A stretch of 64,000 nucleotides of DNA from Dryomyza anilis (GCA_951804985.1 OX638133.1:78436367-78500366), one strand, 5' to 3'. Shown: positions 10,759 through 22,196, numbered from the stretch's first letter. Translations and numbers: made by a program. The notes: generated from the letters alone by a model not told the origin.

Positions 10759-13700
10759 GTAACTAACTGTTAACACAACACACAAAACATCACAAGAAAG
10801 TCAAAAGTTTTTTTTTATTAGGTTTAAGACATCCTAATAAGTAGAGTACTACTTGAACCAATTTAAAGTTATCCACAAACATTTCATGATTTTTGCTATA
10901 CCAAGCAATCATGAAACTTGCTTTACCAAGCATGACATATTATCGACGATACAGGAATACCACCAAAAAACTTCCAATGTAGGGTATAGTGCAAATCTAT
11001 CCTATTTTGTGAAAATATTCAGTTTATCAAAAGTATCTAATTTATCAGACATGTTCTGTAAAGTACTTTTGTTAAAAACTCAAATATTATATAACAAAAA
11101 TTTAATTGAATTAGTTCCAATAACTTGAAAAACTCGAATAAAAAAAAATATATTTCCGGATCAGAAAAAACATATCCAAACGAATTTCAATTCGAAGTCG
11201 ATCGGAGACTTAAATTAAGTTTCATTGCATTGTCAGAAACTTTATACATTCGAAAAAAAGTATCTATACAATTTTTCTCCGGTATTTCTTCCGCAAAACA
11301 ATTCCTTCTTTATACAAATGCGTCATATTTCTACACAAAAATCAAAAATCATTCGCACAATATTATGTGTATACTAAACATTTTTCATTTTTTGTGGATT
11401 CATGAATGCTCGAAACTTATTACAATTGTCTATGGTAAGAATTGTATCGGAGAATAATTGTCTCAGGAAGGAGGATGAATTGTTCATCGATGACTTGTCT
11501 GGGACAGAATTTTTCCTGCAAGAATTTACCGGGTCGAATTATCCGGGGAAGAGTTGTAAGGGATTTTCCCAGGGAAAAATTGTTTGAATAGAATTGTCTT
11601 GTAGATGAATTTTATTGGTTAGAATTGTCAGCGGATGAATGTTCAGATCGCAATTGTCAGTGGTATAATTTTTTTACTGAAATAGTCTGGAGCAGAATTA
11701 TCTGGGGAGGAATTTTTCAGGCTTTGTCTCCTGGGAAGTATTGTCCGGGAAGCATTGTCTGTGCAAAGACTCTTCTCGGGAAGAATTGCCTCGGAAAGAA
11801 ATGACCGGGGAAGAATTGTGCGGGTAAGAATTTTCTCGGCAAAAAATTTTACCGGGAAAAACTGTATCAGGGAAAAAAGACTTTTTCAGGAAGTATTGTC
11901 TCTGAAAACAATTTGACGAGAAAGAATTTTCCCAGGAAAGGAATTTCTCTATGAAAAATATCCTCATGAAGATTATCTGCATGAACAATACTAGTATGTA
12001 TTGTGTCGGGGAATAATTGTCTAGGGGACGAATTGTTCAAGGAAGACTTCCCCAGGCGAAGAATTGTAAGAGAGAGAATTGTAAAATTGCCGGGAAGAAA
12101 TTGTCTGAGTAATAATTGTCTCGCAGATAAATTTTCTCGGAAAGAATTGTCAAGGGATGAATGTCCAGGGAAGAATTGTCGGTGGTAGCATTTTTCATGC
12201 TGGAATAGTCTGGAGCAGAATTGTCCGAGTAGGAATTTTCTCGCTACAGAATAGTCTCGGTGAAGAATTATCTCAGGGAAAAATTTACCATAGACGCATT
12301 ATCAGGGAATGCTTCGGTTGGGAAAAAACTATCCGCTGAAATACAAGTCTCAAGGAATAATTGTTCCAGAAATAATTGCCCCGGAAAAAAAGGAAACATC
12401 CCCGGACACAATTTTTCATGCAAAAAATTACAGGCGAAGAATTGTGAGAGAAATAATTGTAGAATTGCCACTGAAAGACATTTTCTGAGTAAGAATTGTC
12501 ACGGAGAAGAATTTTCTCAGGAAGAAGTGTTAGGGGATAAATCACCAGGGAAGAATTGTCCGGGAGGAATTCTCTCGGTTAAGAATTATCTCGGGAAAAA
12601 ATTGTCCATGAATGCATTTTCCGGGAATGTTTCGGTTGCGAAAAAACTATACGCTGAAAAACAGTCTCAGGGAAACATTGTTTCAGAAATAATTGTCCCG
12701 GAAAAAAGGAAGACTTCCCGGGACAGAATTTTTCATACAAGAAATTACAAGCGAAGAATTGTGAGAGAATAGATTGTACAATTGTATCTGAGAAGAATTT
12801 TCTCCGGAAGAATTGTCAAGGGATGAATGTCTAGGGAAGAATTATATGTGGTAGAATTTTTCATGTTGGAATAATCTGAAGCTGAATTGTACTGGGAGGA
12901 ATTATCTCGGTGAAGAATTGTCTCGGTGAAGAATTGTCTCGATGAAGAATTATCTCGTGGAAAAATTGACCATGCACACATTATCCGGCATCATTCAGTT
13001 GTAGAAAAATTATCCTGGGAAGACTTAGTTTTCACCAAAGAAAAATTGTCCTCTGAACAACAGACGCAGGGAAAATTTGTTACGGGAGAATTTTCCAGGA
13101 ATAAACCGAAGTCAATAATACGTTATAAATTCTAATACTTTATATATTTAATATCTGTTATAACACAGTTCTCTTATATTTATTTTCCTTTGTTATATAA
13201 ATTTTACATTGCAATATAATATAATACTATCTTCTTTCGTTATATCTATTTTCTTTCATTTACATCTATCTGTACTCACTTATTTTGTACTTGCCTAATC
13301 TTTCTTCTATATCTATCTCTGTAAAACTCTACCTTTCCATGCACACTTTCTCTTTCTCTCTTTCTTTATATCACTCTCTCTAGCACACTTCAAAGAAACT
13401 ACTATATGGCTACTCTAAAGGACATTCTAATGATTCTTCCTTCCAACAGCGTAATGATGGTGCAAAGACTACTGGCAATTACAAGGTTCAATTACCCAAT
13501 GTTAATACGCCATCGCATGTGGAATACACAGCTGTTGAGAATGGCAATCAACCGGTAACAAGGTATGATATTTAAATAAGAAAAATAAATAAAATTTATT
13601 TAATTATATTTTTCCAATAGCCAAGCGACAAACTCTAATCAGACTTCAATGGGAAAAATAAACTCAGTTGCAAAAGAAGAAAGATCAATTGAGCCGAAAT

Positions 13701-16700
13701 TGCACTCCAATTCAGAGGACTATTTGCACTTTGAACCGAATCAAGAAAATGAGGAAATTAGGGCTTTGGCAATTAAGAAAAAGGAAACGGTTGATGAGGT
13801 GTTATCGAATCTATTTCCAAACGGTTTCTCCGACATATTTCGATTTAGTTATGCTTCTGAACCCACTACATCCACAACAGTAAAAAACAGAGTTCTGCTT
13901 CGAAAGTCTACAGAAAAGCCACAATTGCACGCTGAACTTAGGCAACCAAATCAACTGAGTGTTATAAGGAAACAAGTTGAACTCGCCAAACCGCAAGGCT
14001 TTCAAGCGAAAACAGAGGACTTTCAATCGCTCAATAGTGAAACCTCTAAGGCATATTTGTCCACAAGAGCAAATCTTAAGGAAGACACTATAGCCAAAAC
14101 TATTTCTCATCTTAAAACCTACATATCTGAAAACAGACAACCAAAAGCATTACTAGATGGAACCTCTTATACTGAAAAATATCTGCAAGAGAAAACAGAA
14201 TCCCATGAAATACAGACTGAAAAGCCACAAGGAGCAAACTCGCAAGTTCATATTACGAAAACTGTCGAAACTTTTAACTCTATAACTCCAATTCCTCAAA
14301 CCACACAACTACTGGAATTAGAACCCATTACTACGCAACCACTCCCAAACAATACTTATTACAGTTTTTCGACTAGCATTTCCAAGGAGTACCGTCGTGA
14401 GCTGGGTCCAGGTCACACACAAATTGTTATTGAAAAAGTAAATTATCCCAAAGATCGCGGCAGTAGCAACGAATTTGTGGATGGTCACAATACGATATCG
14501 AAGGATGCTTTATTGCGCATAAATCGTGCTGCCGAATCATCGCCCGTTCTACCAAGTCTTCTAATGGAACCTACAAATGAAAATGCCACCTCTGCAGAGG
14601 AGACATTACTCTCAATGAAGGGACCCATTGTCATACTGAAAGATGACTCGGAAGAGTTAGATGATGAGCTGGATCAAAGTACAGAAGATGATAATATTAT
14701 AGCAGAGTCTCAACATACAGGGCACATCTATCAACGCTTACCGTTGGACGACAAGTACTATCAAGATTACAAATTGAAATTCGGCGAACCACACATTAAT
14801 GTACAGATCATACACGATGAGACTTTGAAATTAGCATCAGAACGTTCACTACCCAAGCAACTTTTTACACCAATATCTGAATTGCACTCAGGTGCAGGAC
14901 AAACATCAGTGGGCTCACGGCAGGAACTCGATCATTTCCAGGAACATGCGGAAAAAAACTTCCAACAAACAAATTTGAAAAATGTTGCACCCTCGCGTCA
15001 GTTTCTTAAACATTTCAATCCTGCTCTGTCGGAAGGTACAAACGGACCCATATCAAAGGGGAGTTTTCACTATGAGGGAAATGCGGCGCGAGGTCCACAG
15101 GCGCCAGGTGATTTCTCAGAGATTTATGTAAAGCCTGCAGCTCAGTTGCAGTATAGAGAACAAATCAAGAACCTGCCGGAGAACCAGCAAGGAGGTGTCA
15201 ATTTGCACACCAATATTCGTCATTCCACACCGTCTCCTGAGACTTCTCAGAGTTATCAACAGAGTGCCGTGCCGGTTCAGGTTTTTAAAATACAGGAAAA
15301 TTTGCAACAGCAGCAACTACAACAGCAACTGAAACTACAAGAGCAGCAACAACAAAAGGAACAAGAGCAGCTACAACAGCTATTGCAAAAGCAACTACAA
15401 CAAGAGAAACAACAGCAGCAACAACAGCAGCAGCAACTCAAGCAACAAGAGCAACTACAACAGCAGCTACAACAGCAGGAGCTACAACTATACCAGCAAC
15501 ATCAGCTGGAACAGCAGCAACAACAACAGCAACATCAGCAAGATCGGAAACAACAACAGCAACAACAACTTGAGCAGAATCTGCAAAACCAACAACAGCG
15601 TGAAAAACAGCTGCAAGAACAGCTGCAACTTCAGCTACAACAGCAGCAGGAACATGAGCAGCGTATACAACAACAGCAAGAACAACAGTTGCAACAACAG
15701 CTGCAGCAAGAACAGCGACAGCAACAACAACAGAAACAACAGCAACTACAACAGCAGCAACAACAGCAACAACAACATGAGCAGCATCTAAAACAATTGC
15801 TACAACAACAACAGCAACAAGAGCAGCAACAACAGCAGCAAGAACAGCAGAAACAACAGCAGTTACAACAGCAGCTACAACAGCAGTTACAACAGCAGCA
15901 GCAAAAGCAGCAACAACAGCAGGAACTACAGCAGCAACAACTTCAGCAACAACAGCAACAAGAACAGCAGCTACAACGGCAGCTGCAACAGCAAGAACAA
16001 AAGCAGCAACAAGAGCTGCAGCAACAGCAACAACAAGAGCAACAACAAAAGCAGCAACAACAACAGCAGTTACAACAGCAGCTACAACAGCAGCTACAAC
16101 AGCAGCAACAAAAGCAGCAACAACAACAGCAGCATCAACAGCAGTTGGAACAGCAGCTACTTCGGCAGCTGCAACAGCAGGAACAAAAGCAGCAGCAAGA
16201 GCTGCAGCAACAGCAGCAACAAGAGCAACAACAAAAGCAGCAACAACAGCGACAACAGCAGCAACAAGAACAGCAACTACAACAGCAGCTACAACAGCAG
16301 CTACAACAGCAGCAACAAAAGCAGCAACAACAACAGCAACAACAACAGCAGCAACAACAGCAGCTACAACAGCAGCTACAACAGCAGCTACAACAGCAGC
16401 AACAAAAGGAGCAACAACAGCAGCAACAACTGCAGCAGCAACTGCAGCGACAACAGCAGCAACAACAACAGCAACAGCACCAGCTACAACAACAACAGCA
16501 AAGTTCTCAACAATATCACCCAGAACAACAACTCCAGCATGTAGCCCCACAAAATAAACAGTTATTCAAAGAGTTCGTCAAAAACTCTCCACCTCATTTG
16601 ACACCAAATCAATCTGCCAAAAGTCCACACGATTTTGTTCTAGAGGCAGTCTCCGCCACCGTACCACAAGCCCAAACAGTGCAGAGTCCTCAACCGAACG

Positions 16701-18499
16701 GTCATGGTGGAGGCGGCGGTTACACCTTTGTCGAAGTTCAAAAATCCATTAACATACATAATAAATTAATAACAGAGCAAGATGGTAAATTGCTACAGCA
16801 TCAGGAGATCACCTATCATGAGCCGCAATATGCCAAAGAATTTACAGAAGTTTCCCCAAAATCAGCGGAACCATCCATTGCACCACATCTAAAAGCACAA
16901 ACGTCCCAAGAATACAACTCACTTGCTGCGCATCCAATCAATGTGCAATACGAAGATGAATACGAGCAATCAGATGATTTCGCGCAAGTATCCGCTTCCC
17001 AGCATAGGGTACGACATGAGGCATCGTTACCACCCGACGAAACTGCACCAGCACAAGTCACCGCATATGTAGAAAAAATAGTGGAGCAACCAGTGCCGGT
17101 ACCGGTCGCTGTCGAAAAAATAGTCGAACGACCCTATGCTGTGCAACAAATAGTCGAACATCATATACCCGAACCGTATCCGGTACATGAAGTCGTTGAG
17201 AAAATTGTCGATCGTCCGGTAACGGTGGAGAAAATTGTAGATCGTCCCGTCAAAGTTCCCTACCCAGTACATGTTGATCGTTACATCGATCGTCCATATC
17301 CCGTGCAGGAAATTGTTGAGAAGCACATACATATACCGTATCCAGTGCGGGAACCGGTTGGTGTACCCGTGCACATTGATCACTACATCGATCGTCCGTA
17401 TCCAGTAGAGACTTTTGTTGAAAAACCCGTGCACATTCCCTATCCAGTAGAGAAAATCGTCGAGAAGATAGTAGAGAAACATGTACCGGTTGAGGTGGAA
17501 AAAATCGTTGAGAAACCAGTGGAGAAAATTGTCGAGAAGTTTGTTGATCGTCCAGTGCCCATAGCAATACATGTGCCTGTTGCAGTACCAATGCGTCATA
17601 ATTATCACCATCACCCACATCATAATCAGCATTTGCCACATTATGATTTTGACGGACGACCAATGCATTTCACAGCTAATTCCTTGTCATGGTCGGCTCC
17701 ACCTGGTTCGTCGTCGCCATCATCTCCATCTGGTCCTTCTGGTCCACCACAACATCCACATCCAAATGCTTTATCGTGGTCTTCTGGGCCACCTGGTCCT
17801 TCGGCACATAGTATTCCGCCGAAAGTATTACAGCAATACTATACGCAAATATTGAGAAAACTATTACCGCAAAATATGGGTGATGCTTTAAAATCTAAAC
17901 CTACCGTTAGATCGATACCTGCCACCGGTAATCAAAATATAGCTAACTCGCCGAATTCAATTTCGAATAGTTCACAAAAGACAGCACCAAAATTTTTAAC
18001 CACACCATCTCCATCATTGAAATCAGCTGCAGCTGCCAAACCCTCACCCGCAACAAAACTTTCCACAGTACCATCTGCAATAGCTCACGCCACGGTTCCA
18101 TATAACATACTCGATATACGTTATGATTTAAAGCCACCTCCACCACCACCTCCAGGTTCGGATGTTAGCTGGAGTCAAGGAGCTCGTTATATATACAATA
18201 CTTTGCCAATGGATTTGGTTTCGACATCGGGCGCATCAGGTCCGGAACAGGATTTGCAGCACGAAGAACAGCAACAAGAGCAACAGTCGACGGACGAATA
18301 TGTCGGACCTCTACCTCTAACCGGAAAAGCTTTAAGTGATGAGTTTCAACGTTGGCGTAATGGACACACGTTAAAACGTAGTCCCGAATTCGGACGTAAT
18401 CTTCATGTTGAATACGGTTTTAAACCACCACTGGTGCCATCCCTTGAAATTGACGATCAGGGAATACCGCTGAATGCTGGTATTCTCCATCTGCAGTAG
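10444..18499 (+). CDS. large secreted, Cys-free polyglutamine protein (three exons)
   Basis: Predicted join of 10444-10758, 13450-13562 and 13621-18499 gives 5307 nt, or 1768 residues plus a TAG stop. A hydrophobic signal peptide (about residues 1-25, MLPKLLRAVSSFIVLSTIIT) leads into a Thr-rich stretch ending NERTKR, a furin-type R-X-K-R site at residues 102-105. Next come a Ser/Thr/Glu-rich region, about 400 residues of nearly pure Gln (about 703-1108), a VEKIVEKPV/PYPV repeat domain (about 1292-1466), a His-rich patch (about 1470-1482) and Pro/Gly/Ser-rich tails. The C-terminus carries a second dibasic site, LKRSPEF (about 1728). No cysteine was seen. (V)EKIVE/PYPV repeats occur in insect cuticle and matrix proteins, so an extracellular structural role is inferred. 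I do not recognise the exact orthologue and give no symbol. Confidence 0.85.
11440..13110 (+). repeat. degenerate 15-17-bp minisatellite in intron 1
   Basis: Dozens of imperfect units of GGGAAGAATTGTCTC type. A longer period is layered on top: GAGAGA.AATTGTA blocks recur at about 12065, 12440 and 12750, and the segment at 12290-12480 is repeated with changes at 12600-12780. Several open frames of 60-170 codons here, rich in Asn, Cys, Arg and Lys, are translations of the repeat and not genes. Related units occur inside the Helitron copies and at 58310-58570 and 60535-61790. Confidence 0.8.
13450..13562 (+). CDS. coding exon 2
   Basis: Acceptor TTCCTTCCAACAG ends at 13449 and donor GTATGATA begins at 13563. 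The 113 nt are open in phase 0 (RNDGAKTTGNYKVQLPNVNT and on) and end two bases into a Ser codon completed by exon 3. It is too short to stand out as a frame but is required by the phases on both sides. The next intron, 13563-13620, is 58 bp, a usual fly size. Confidence 0.75.
13621..18499 (+). CDS. coding exon 3 (polyQ, EKIVE/PYPV and tail domains)
   Basis: Acceptor TTTTTCCAATAG ends at 13620. The frame is open for 4879 nt to TAG at 18497-18499. The in-frame ATG at 13649 is internal, because the nine upstream codons are open and join exon 2 in phase. PolyQ is coded by mixed CAG and CAA (about 15298-16515) with Leu, Glu, Lys and His interruptions. Repeats of VEKIVE, PYPV and DRPV fill 17062-17595. 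A 370-codon antisense frame over 15438-16550 (Val/Ala-rich) is the shadow of CAG/CAA repeats. Confidence 0.92.
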
Positions 18500-18502
18500 A
18501 AC

Positions 18503-18615
18503 AATAAAATGTCACAAAGTATGCAACGAATTTTACAATATCTACTAGTAGATTATTATGGACTTTGGTTATGTATTCTATAAAAACATGCAATACTTAT
18601 TTGGTCCCTAATAAA
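18503..18615 (+). promoter_or_regulatory. candidate polyadenylation signals
   Basis: AATAAA occurs at 18503-18508, four bases after the stop codon, and again at about 18610-18615. The second, or later copies near 18885 and 19088, would give a more usual 3'UTR length. Which one is used cannot be decided from sequence. Confidence 0.4.
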
Positions 18616-19630
18616 TCTACTAAAACTGTACCGGATAAATTCTGACATTATCCATCTTTAACGGTAAAATAGAATATCACAAAGTATGCAATTTTAATTC
18701 TCTTTACTTTCTTAAAGCCTTCCAAAAGTGTGTTACATACTTTTGATATAGTCTTACAATATTATCTAGATGTATTTTTCTAGAAGTAATTTAAAATTAT
18801 GTTCATTATTAATACAACAGGTTCTTTTCAGTTAATATTAAAATAGGTGCATTTAATTAAAATCAGCTTTTGCTTTTATATTATTAATAAAATTTAAAAA
18901 AAAAACATTTATATAAAAACTAAATATATTAATAATTATTACTATTTTAAATAATCTAATTATGTGCCAAATTTTTAATTAATATTAATGAGACTTTATA
19001 TATACAAACATATAATTAATTAAAAACATTTAGTATTAATTTGTTAACTTATGTAATTTATTTGAAATTATATATGATGCTGTTAAAATAAAATGCATTT
19101 GAGCTTTATAATTTGAGTTTTTATTATTCTTATGTGTATAAACTTTTCACAGTATCTAAATCAGGGATTGAAAACGTAAGAGAACCCGAAATCGATATCC
19201 CTTTACAACCGTTCCTTTTTTAAACTCGTAACGGATATCGTTTTACGTAAAACAAAAATATACTAATAGGTACACTCAAAAAAATAATGTATTAAAAACA
19301 AATAAAAATGTCTTTGAAATAAGTACAATTGCATTCGTTTTACGTCCAAAGATATTTACTTTTGTTTTAAATAAATTCATGTATTTGTTTTTGTATGAAA
19401 AATATAAAAAATAAGTACATATTTTTATTGAATTTCAGTCCAATTTTTAAATAAATTTGTCTTAAATTTACTGAAATTGCAATTATTTAGCTGTCCAGAA
19501 AATAATAGAAAAATAAATATATTTTTGTATTTTTAATACAAAAAATGTATTTATTAAAAAAACTTTTTTTTTATTTCTTTTTCCTCCACTTCTTTTCCAT
19601 TTTTTTTCACCACTCTTTTTTTATTCGTTA
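18616..19630. other. AT-rich 3' flank with a dispersed repeat
   Basis: Very AT-rich with no gene. Part of it (about 19265-19560, with AAAAATGTCTTTGAAAT, TGTATTTGTTTTTGTATG and TCCAATTTTT) resembles 57730-58080, so it is probably an old, diverged repeat rather than untranslated sequence of the gene. Confidence 0.4.
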
Positions 19631-20202
19631 CTAGCTGGACCCGTACATGACTCGTGCCCGTAGAATTCTTCCCGGTAGAATTCTTCCCCGTACAATTCTT
19701 ACCCGTAGTGTTTTTCCAGTAGAAGTTTTAGTGTGGTGAGTTTTATTGTGGTGAATTTTAGTGTGGTGAGTTTTAGTGTGGTGAGTTTAGGTGTGGTGAA
19801 TTTAGATGTGGTGAGTTTATGTGTGGTGAGATTATGTAAGATATATCCAATTATAAAGTTTAGTTGTAATCTATATCATTAGGGTTGAGATATAGCGTAT
19901 TGCATTTTTGGGTTCTATAGGAGGTGCCACTCCCCTTTGCCCAATATAATTTATATATGGTTTAGGATACTCCATGGACTTTATAGCATAGTAATTCAAA
20001 TTGTCAGAATAATACATTAAGTGGTCTTGCTATGAATCTGTATTATACACCAGAAATAAAAATGGGCGTAAAAGTTATCGTGGTCAACGAAAACTATATA
20101 GTGACCTTCTCCTGGGTCTGTAGGATATATATTCCAAATTTTAAGGAAATCCGTGCACAGGTGAACGTTTGCATAGCGCACAAACAAACAAATAAGTTGA
20201 CG
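19631..20202 (-). mobile_element. Helitron-like element, 5' truncated
   Basis: On the minus strand it ends GGGTCCAGCTAG followed by T. Its subterminal hairpin is weaker (GCACGAGTCATGTAC). Inside are 15-bp GGGGAAGAATTCTAC units, then TTCACCACACTAAAA-type units (19715-19830), then body sequence ending near AACAAACAAATAAG. The TC end is absent. Confidence 0.65.
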
Positions 20203-20439
20203 AAAACTTTGGATTTTTTTCAGAATTTTAAAAATTGTCCTTTTTAAGGATATCAATTTTGAAATGCAAGGATATAGACCACGGGCCAGATGTTCTCGTT
20301 TAGAAGTTACAACTTAATTTTTTTGAAAGATTGTTCTATTAGCTTTAAAACGAGCCATCAATTAAATTTCTAGCATTTCTAGTTCAAGAGACATTTAAAT
20401 ATAAACAACCATACAAAAGTGATTTTTGGCCCTTTTTTC

Positions 20440-20660
20440 CAACTTTGATCCACTGTATCTCTGGAAGTAGTGATCGGAAAAAATAAAGAAAAAATGGGTA
20501 GTGCATGTCTCGATACCCTTTATGAGATACCCTTTATGAGATACCCTTTATGAGATACCCTTTATGAGATACCCTTTATGAGATACCCTTTATTTCATTT
20601 AAATCGAAAAGGTAAAATCTCAAATTTAACTTTTTTTGGTCGATTTGGTGGTGTGGAATG
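20440..20660 (+). repeat. single arm of the fold-back family
   Basis: ATCTCTGGAAGTAGTGATCGG, written here without its last base as ATCTCTGGAAGTAGTGATCG, and TCGAAAAGGTAAAATCTCAA match the right arm at 7690-7812. The sequence between them is replaced by the 14-bp array at 20512-20592. A CACTGTATCTCTGG start is also shared. Confidence 0.5.
20512..20592 (+). repeat. 14-bp tandem repeat
   Basis: GATACCCTTTATGA repeated about six times with essentially no divergence, embedded in the fold-back arm at 20440-20660. The identity between units suggests recent expansion. Confidence 0.9.
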
Positions 20661-20669
20661 GCCCATACA

Positions 20670-20731
20670 AGCTGGCATCGAACTCCTGAACTTCGGCGTT
20701 AGAGTCCGCTGCTCTACCCGATAGGCTACAC
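20670..20731 (-). other. tRNA-like relic
   Basis: The minus strand reads TAGCCTATCGGGTAGAGCAG (box A-like), then 30 bases later AGTTCGATGCC (box B-like). The flanking ends do not form an acceptor stem, so this is a SINE head or tRNA pseudogene and not a working tRNA gene. Confidence 0.4.
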
Positions 20732-20888
20732 ATTCATCTTTTTGTTTGAGCTTTTTGCTTCAAAAACAAAATTTGTGAAATGAATTTTTTTTTTTAATGT
20801 CACATTCCAAAAAAAAAAACATTTCTTTTCATTTATTGTCGATTTAAGTCATTTGATTCAAGATTGTGAATAAATGATCTGTAGTAAA

Positions 20889-20962
20889 TGAGGTTGATAG
20901 CGTAACGGTAAGAACTCAGGTCTTGTACCCGGGAGGTGTGGGATCAAATCCCACAAGAAACA
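20889..20962 (+). other. tRNA-like relic with intact T arm
   Basis: GTGGGATCAAATCCCAC makes a perfect 5-bp T stem with a 7-base loop, and GATAGCGTAACGGTAAG resembles a D arm/box A. The anticodon arm is poor and no acceptor stem pairs. Probably another SINE head. Confidence 0.35.
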
Positions 20963-21016
20963 TTTTTTTTAACTAAATAAGTATATCAATATTATACATA
21001 ACACAGCTCTTAATTT

Positions 21017-21125
21017 AAATTTGAGCTGGAACAAATTTTGTACGCAAAACAAAAACAGATTTGAGCTAGATAGATTTATCTATCACAAATTGTTTTGCGT
21101 ACAAAATTTGTTCCGTCTCAAATTT
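21017..21125. repeat. strong inverted repeat (hairpin)
   Basis: AAATTTGAGCTGGAACAAAT...GTACGCAAAACAA is inverted as TTGTTTTGCGTAC...CTCAAATTT. The arms are about 36 bp with only a few mismatches, around a 37-base loop that itself contains GATAGATTTATCTATC. Confidence 0.8.
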
Positions 21126-21777
21126 TAATTATATTTAAAGCAACTTGCTTCGTATTTCTTCCTCGTGTTAAAATAATTGTTGATTATGTGTTCAAATTGT
21201 TAAGTGCTTTCTCCCGACACTAAATATTTTTTTGGGGATTTATTTTCCCACATTATTTTGTTCTTAAAACAAAAATAAAAAAATAAAAACTTAGAACTAC
21301 GCATAAAAATAACTTAAATTAATAATAATATATAGTATATAATTAATTTATAACATATTGGATTAAATGAACAACATTTTTTTTTGTTCCTTTTTTTTAA
21401 AGAATTTTTATTTTTATACAAAAAATTATTTTTAAGATTAACCTCGATTTGTGTTGAGAGAAACATTTTTGTAAAAATCAGGTAAAAGTGGGGTAGTAAA
21501 ATCCATTTCCGTAACAATAGCCTCATTAATAAGACCAATAGGAGAAAGGTAATTCGAAGTATTTGTCGTTTTTTGTGAATCAAACACTTATTTTATTAAA
21601 TAATTATCATGGAGAGAAACTCCTTTAATGAATCTTTCAAGCAAATAAAGAGCATATTTACATTGAGATTTTACAAATGCAGTACTGTAAATACAGTTGT
21701 TGGAGAATCGTTTAACATATGATTCATAGTTTCTGGCGATACAGAGTATTTCGAACCCGGGCTGTGTACGAGGATTT
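21126..21777. other. AT-rich interval, no gene
   Basis: No recognisable feature. CGAACCCGGGCTGTGTACGA near 21753 faintly recalls the Helitron terminus, but the match is too weak to place an end. Confidence 0.35.
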
Positions 21778-22196
21778 TAATTTTTTTTTTTAACCCATTT
21801 TTCTAAGATGGCTGTTCATTTCGTTTTTCCCGTTTTTATTAATTTTGTTATTTTTTCGGTGTTGATTTTCCAATTTTGTTTTTTTATTTTTTTTAAATTT
21901 GTTTCTTTCTGCTTTTGCTCTCTTTTGCATTGGGTTGGGTTTTGCTTTTGTTCTTGTGTTTTTACATTTGTGTTCGGGTTTTTTCTTTTCTTTTGATTTG
22001 TTTTTTTTTTGTTTTGGATTTTGTTTTTTGATTTGGTTTTTGTGTTTTTGTTTGTGTGTTTTTTTTTGCGTTTTTTTCCTATTGTGTGTTTCGGTTTTGT
22101 TTTTGCTTTTGCTTCTGTATGCATTGTTTGCTTTTGATTTGTGTTTGTGTTTTTGCTTTTGTATTTTTTTTCAATGTGAGTTTATTTTTTCATCTT
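21778..22196 (+). repeat. T/G-rich strand-asymmetric tract
   Basis: About 400 bases of TTTTGCTTTTGTT-type words with very little A, especially from 21925 to 22175. Both strands stay open for up to 100 codons as a by-product (Phe/Cys/Leu-rich or Lys/Asn/Thr-rich). It directly precedes the Helitron 5' region and may be an expanded interior of that copy. Confidence 0.6.

Noticed and set aside
12260..12772. 170-codon frame in intron 1, plus neighbouring 60-96-codon frames
   Set aside because: All translate the degenerate GGGAAGAATTGTC minisatellite; similar frames appear on both strands.
13649..13651. ATG at 13649 as the start of the large protein
   Set aside because: The frame is open upstream to a strong acceptor at 13620, and two upstream exons join in phase and supply a signal peptide.
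15438..16550. 370-codon minus-strand open frame rich in Val and Ala
   Set aside because: It is the antisense of mixed CAG/CAA codons (CTG/TTG and shifted GCT/GTT); it has no complexity beyond the repeat and lies wholly inside exon 3.
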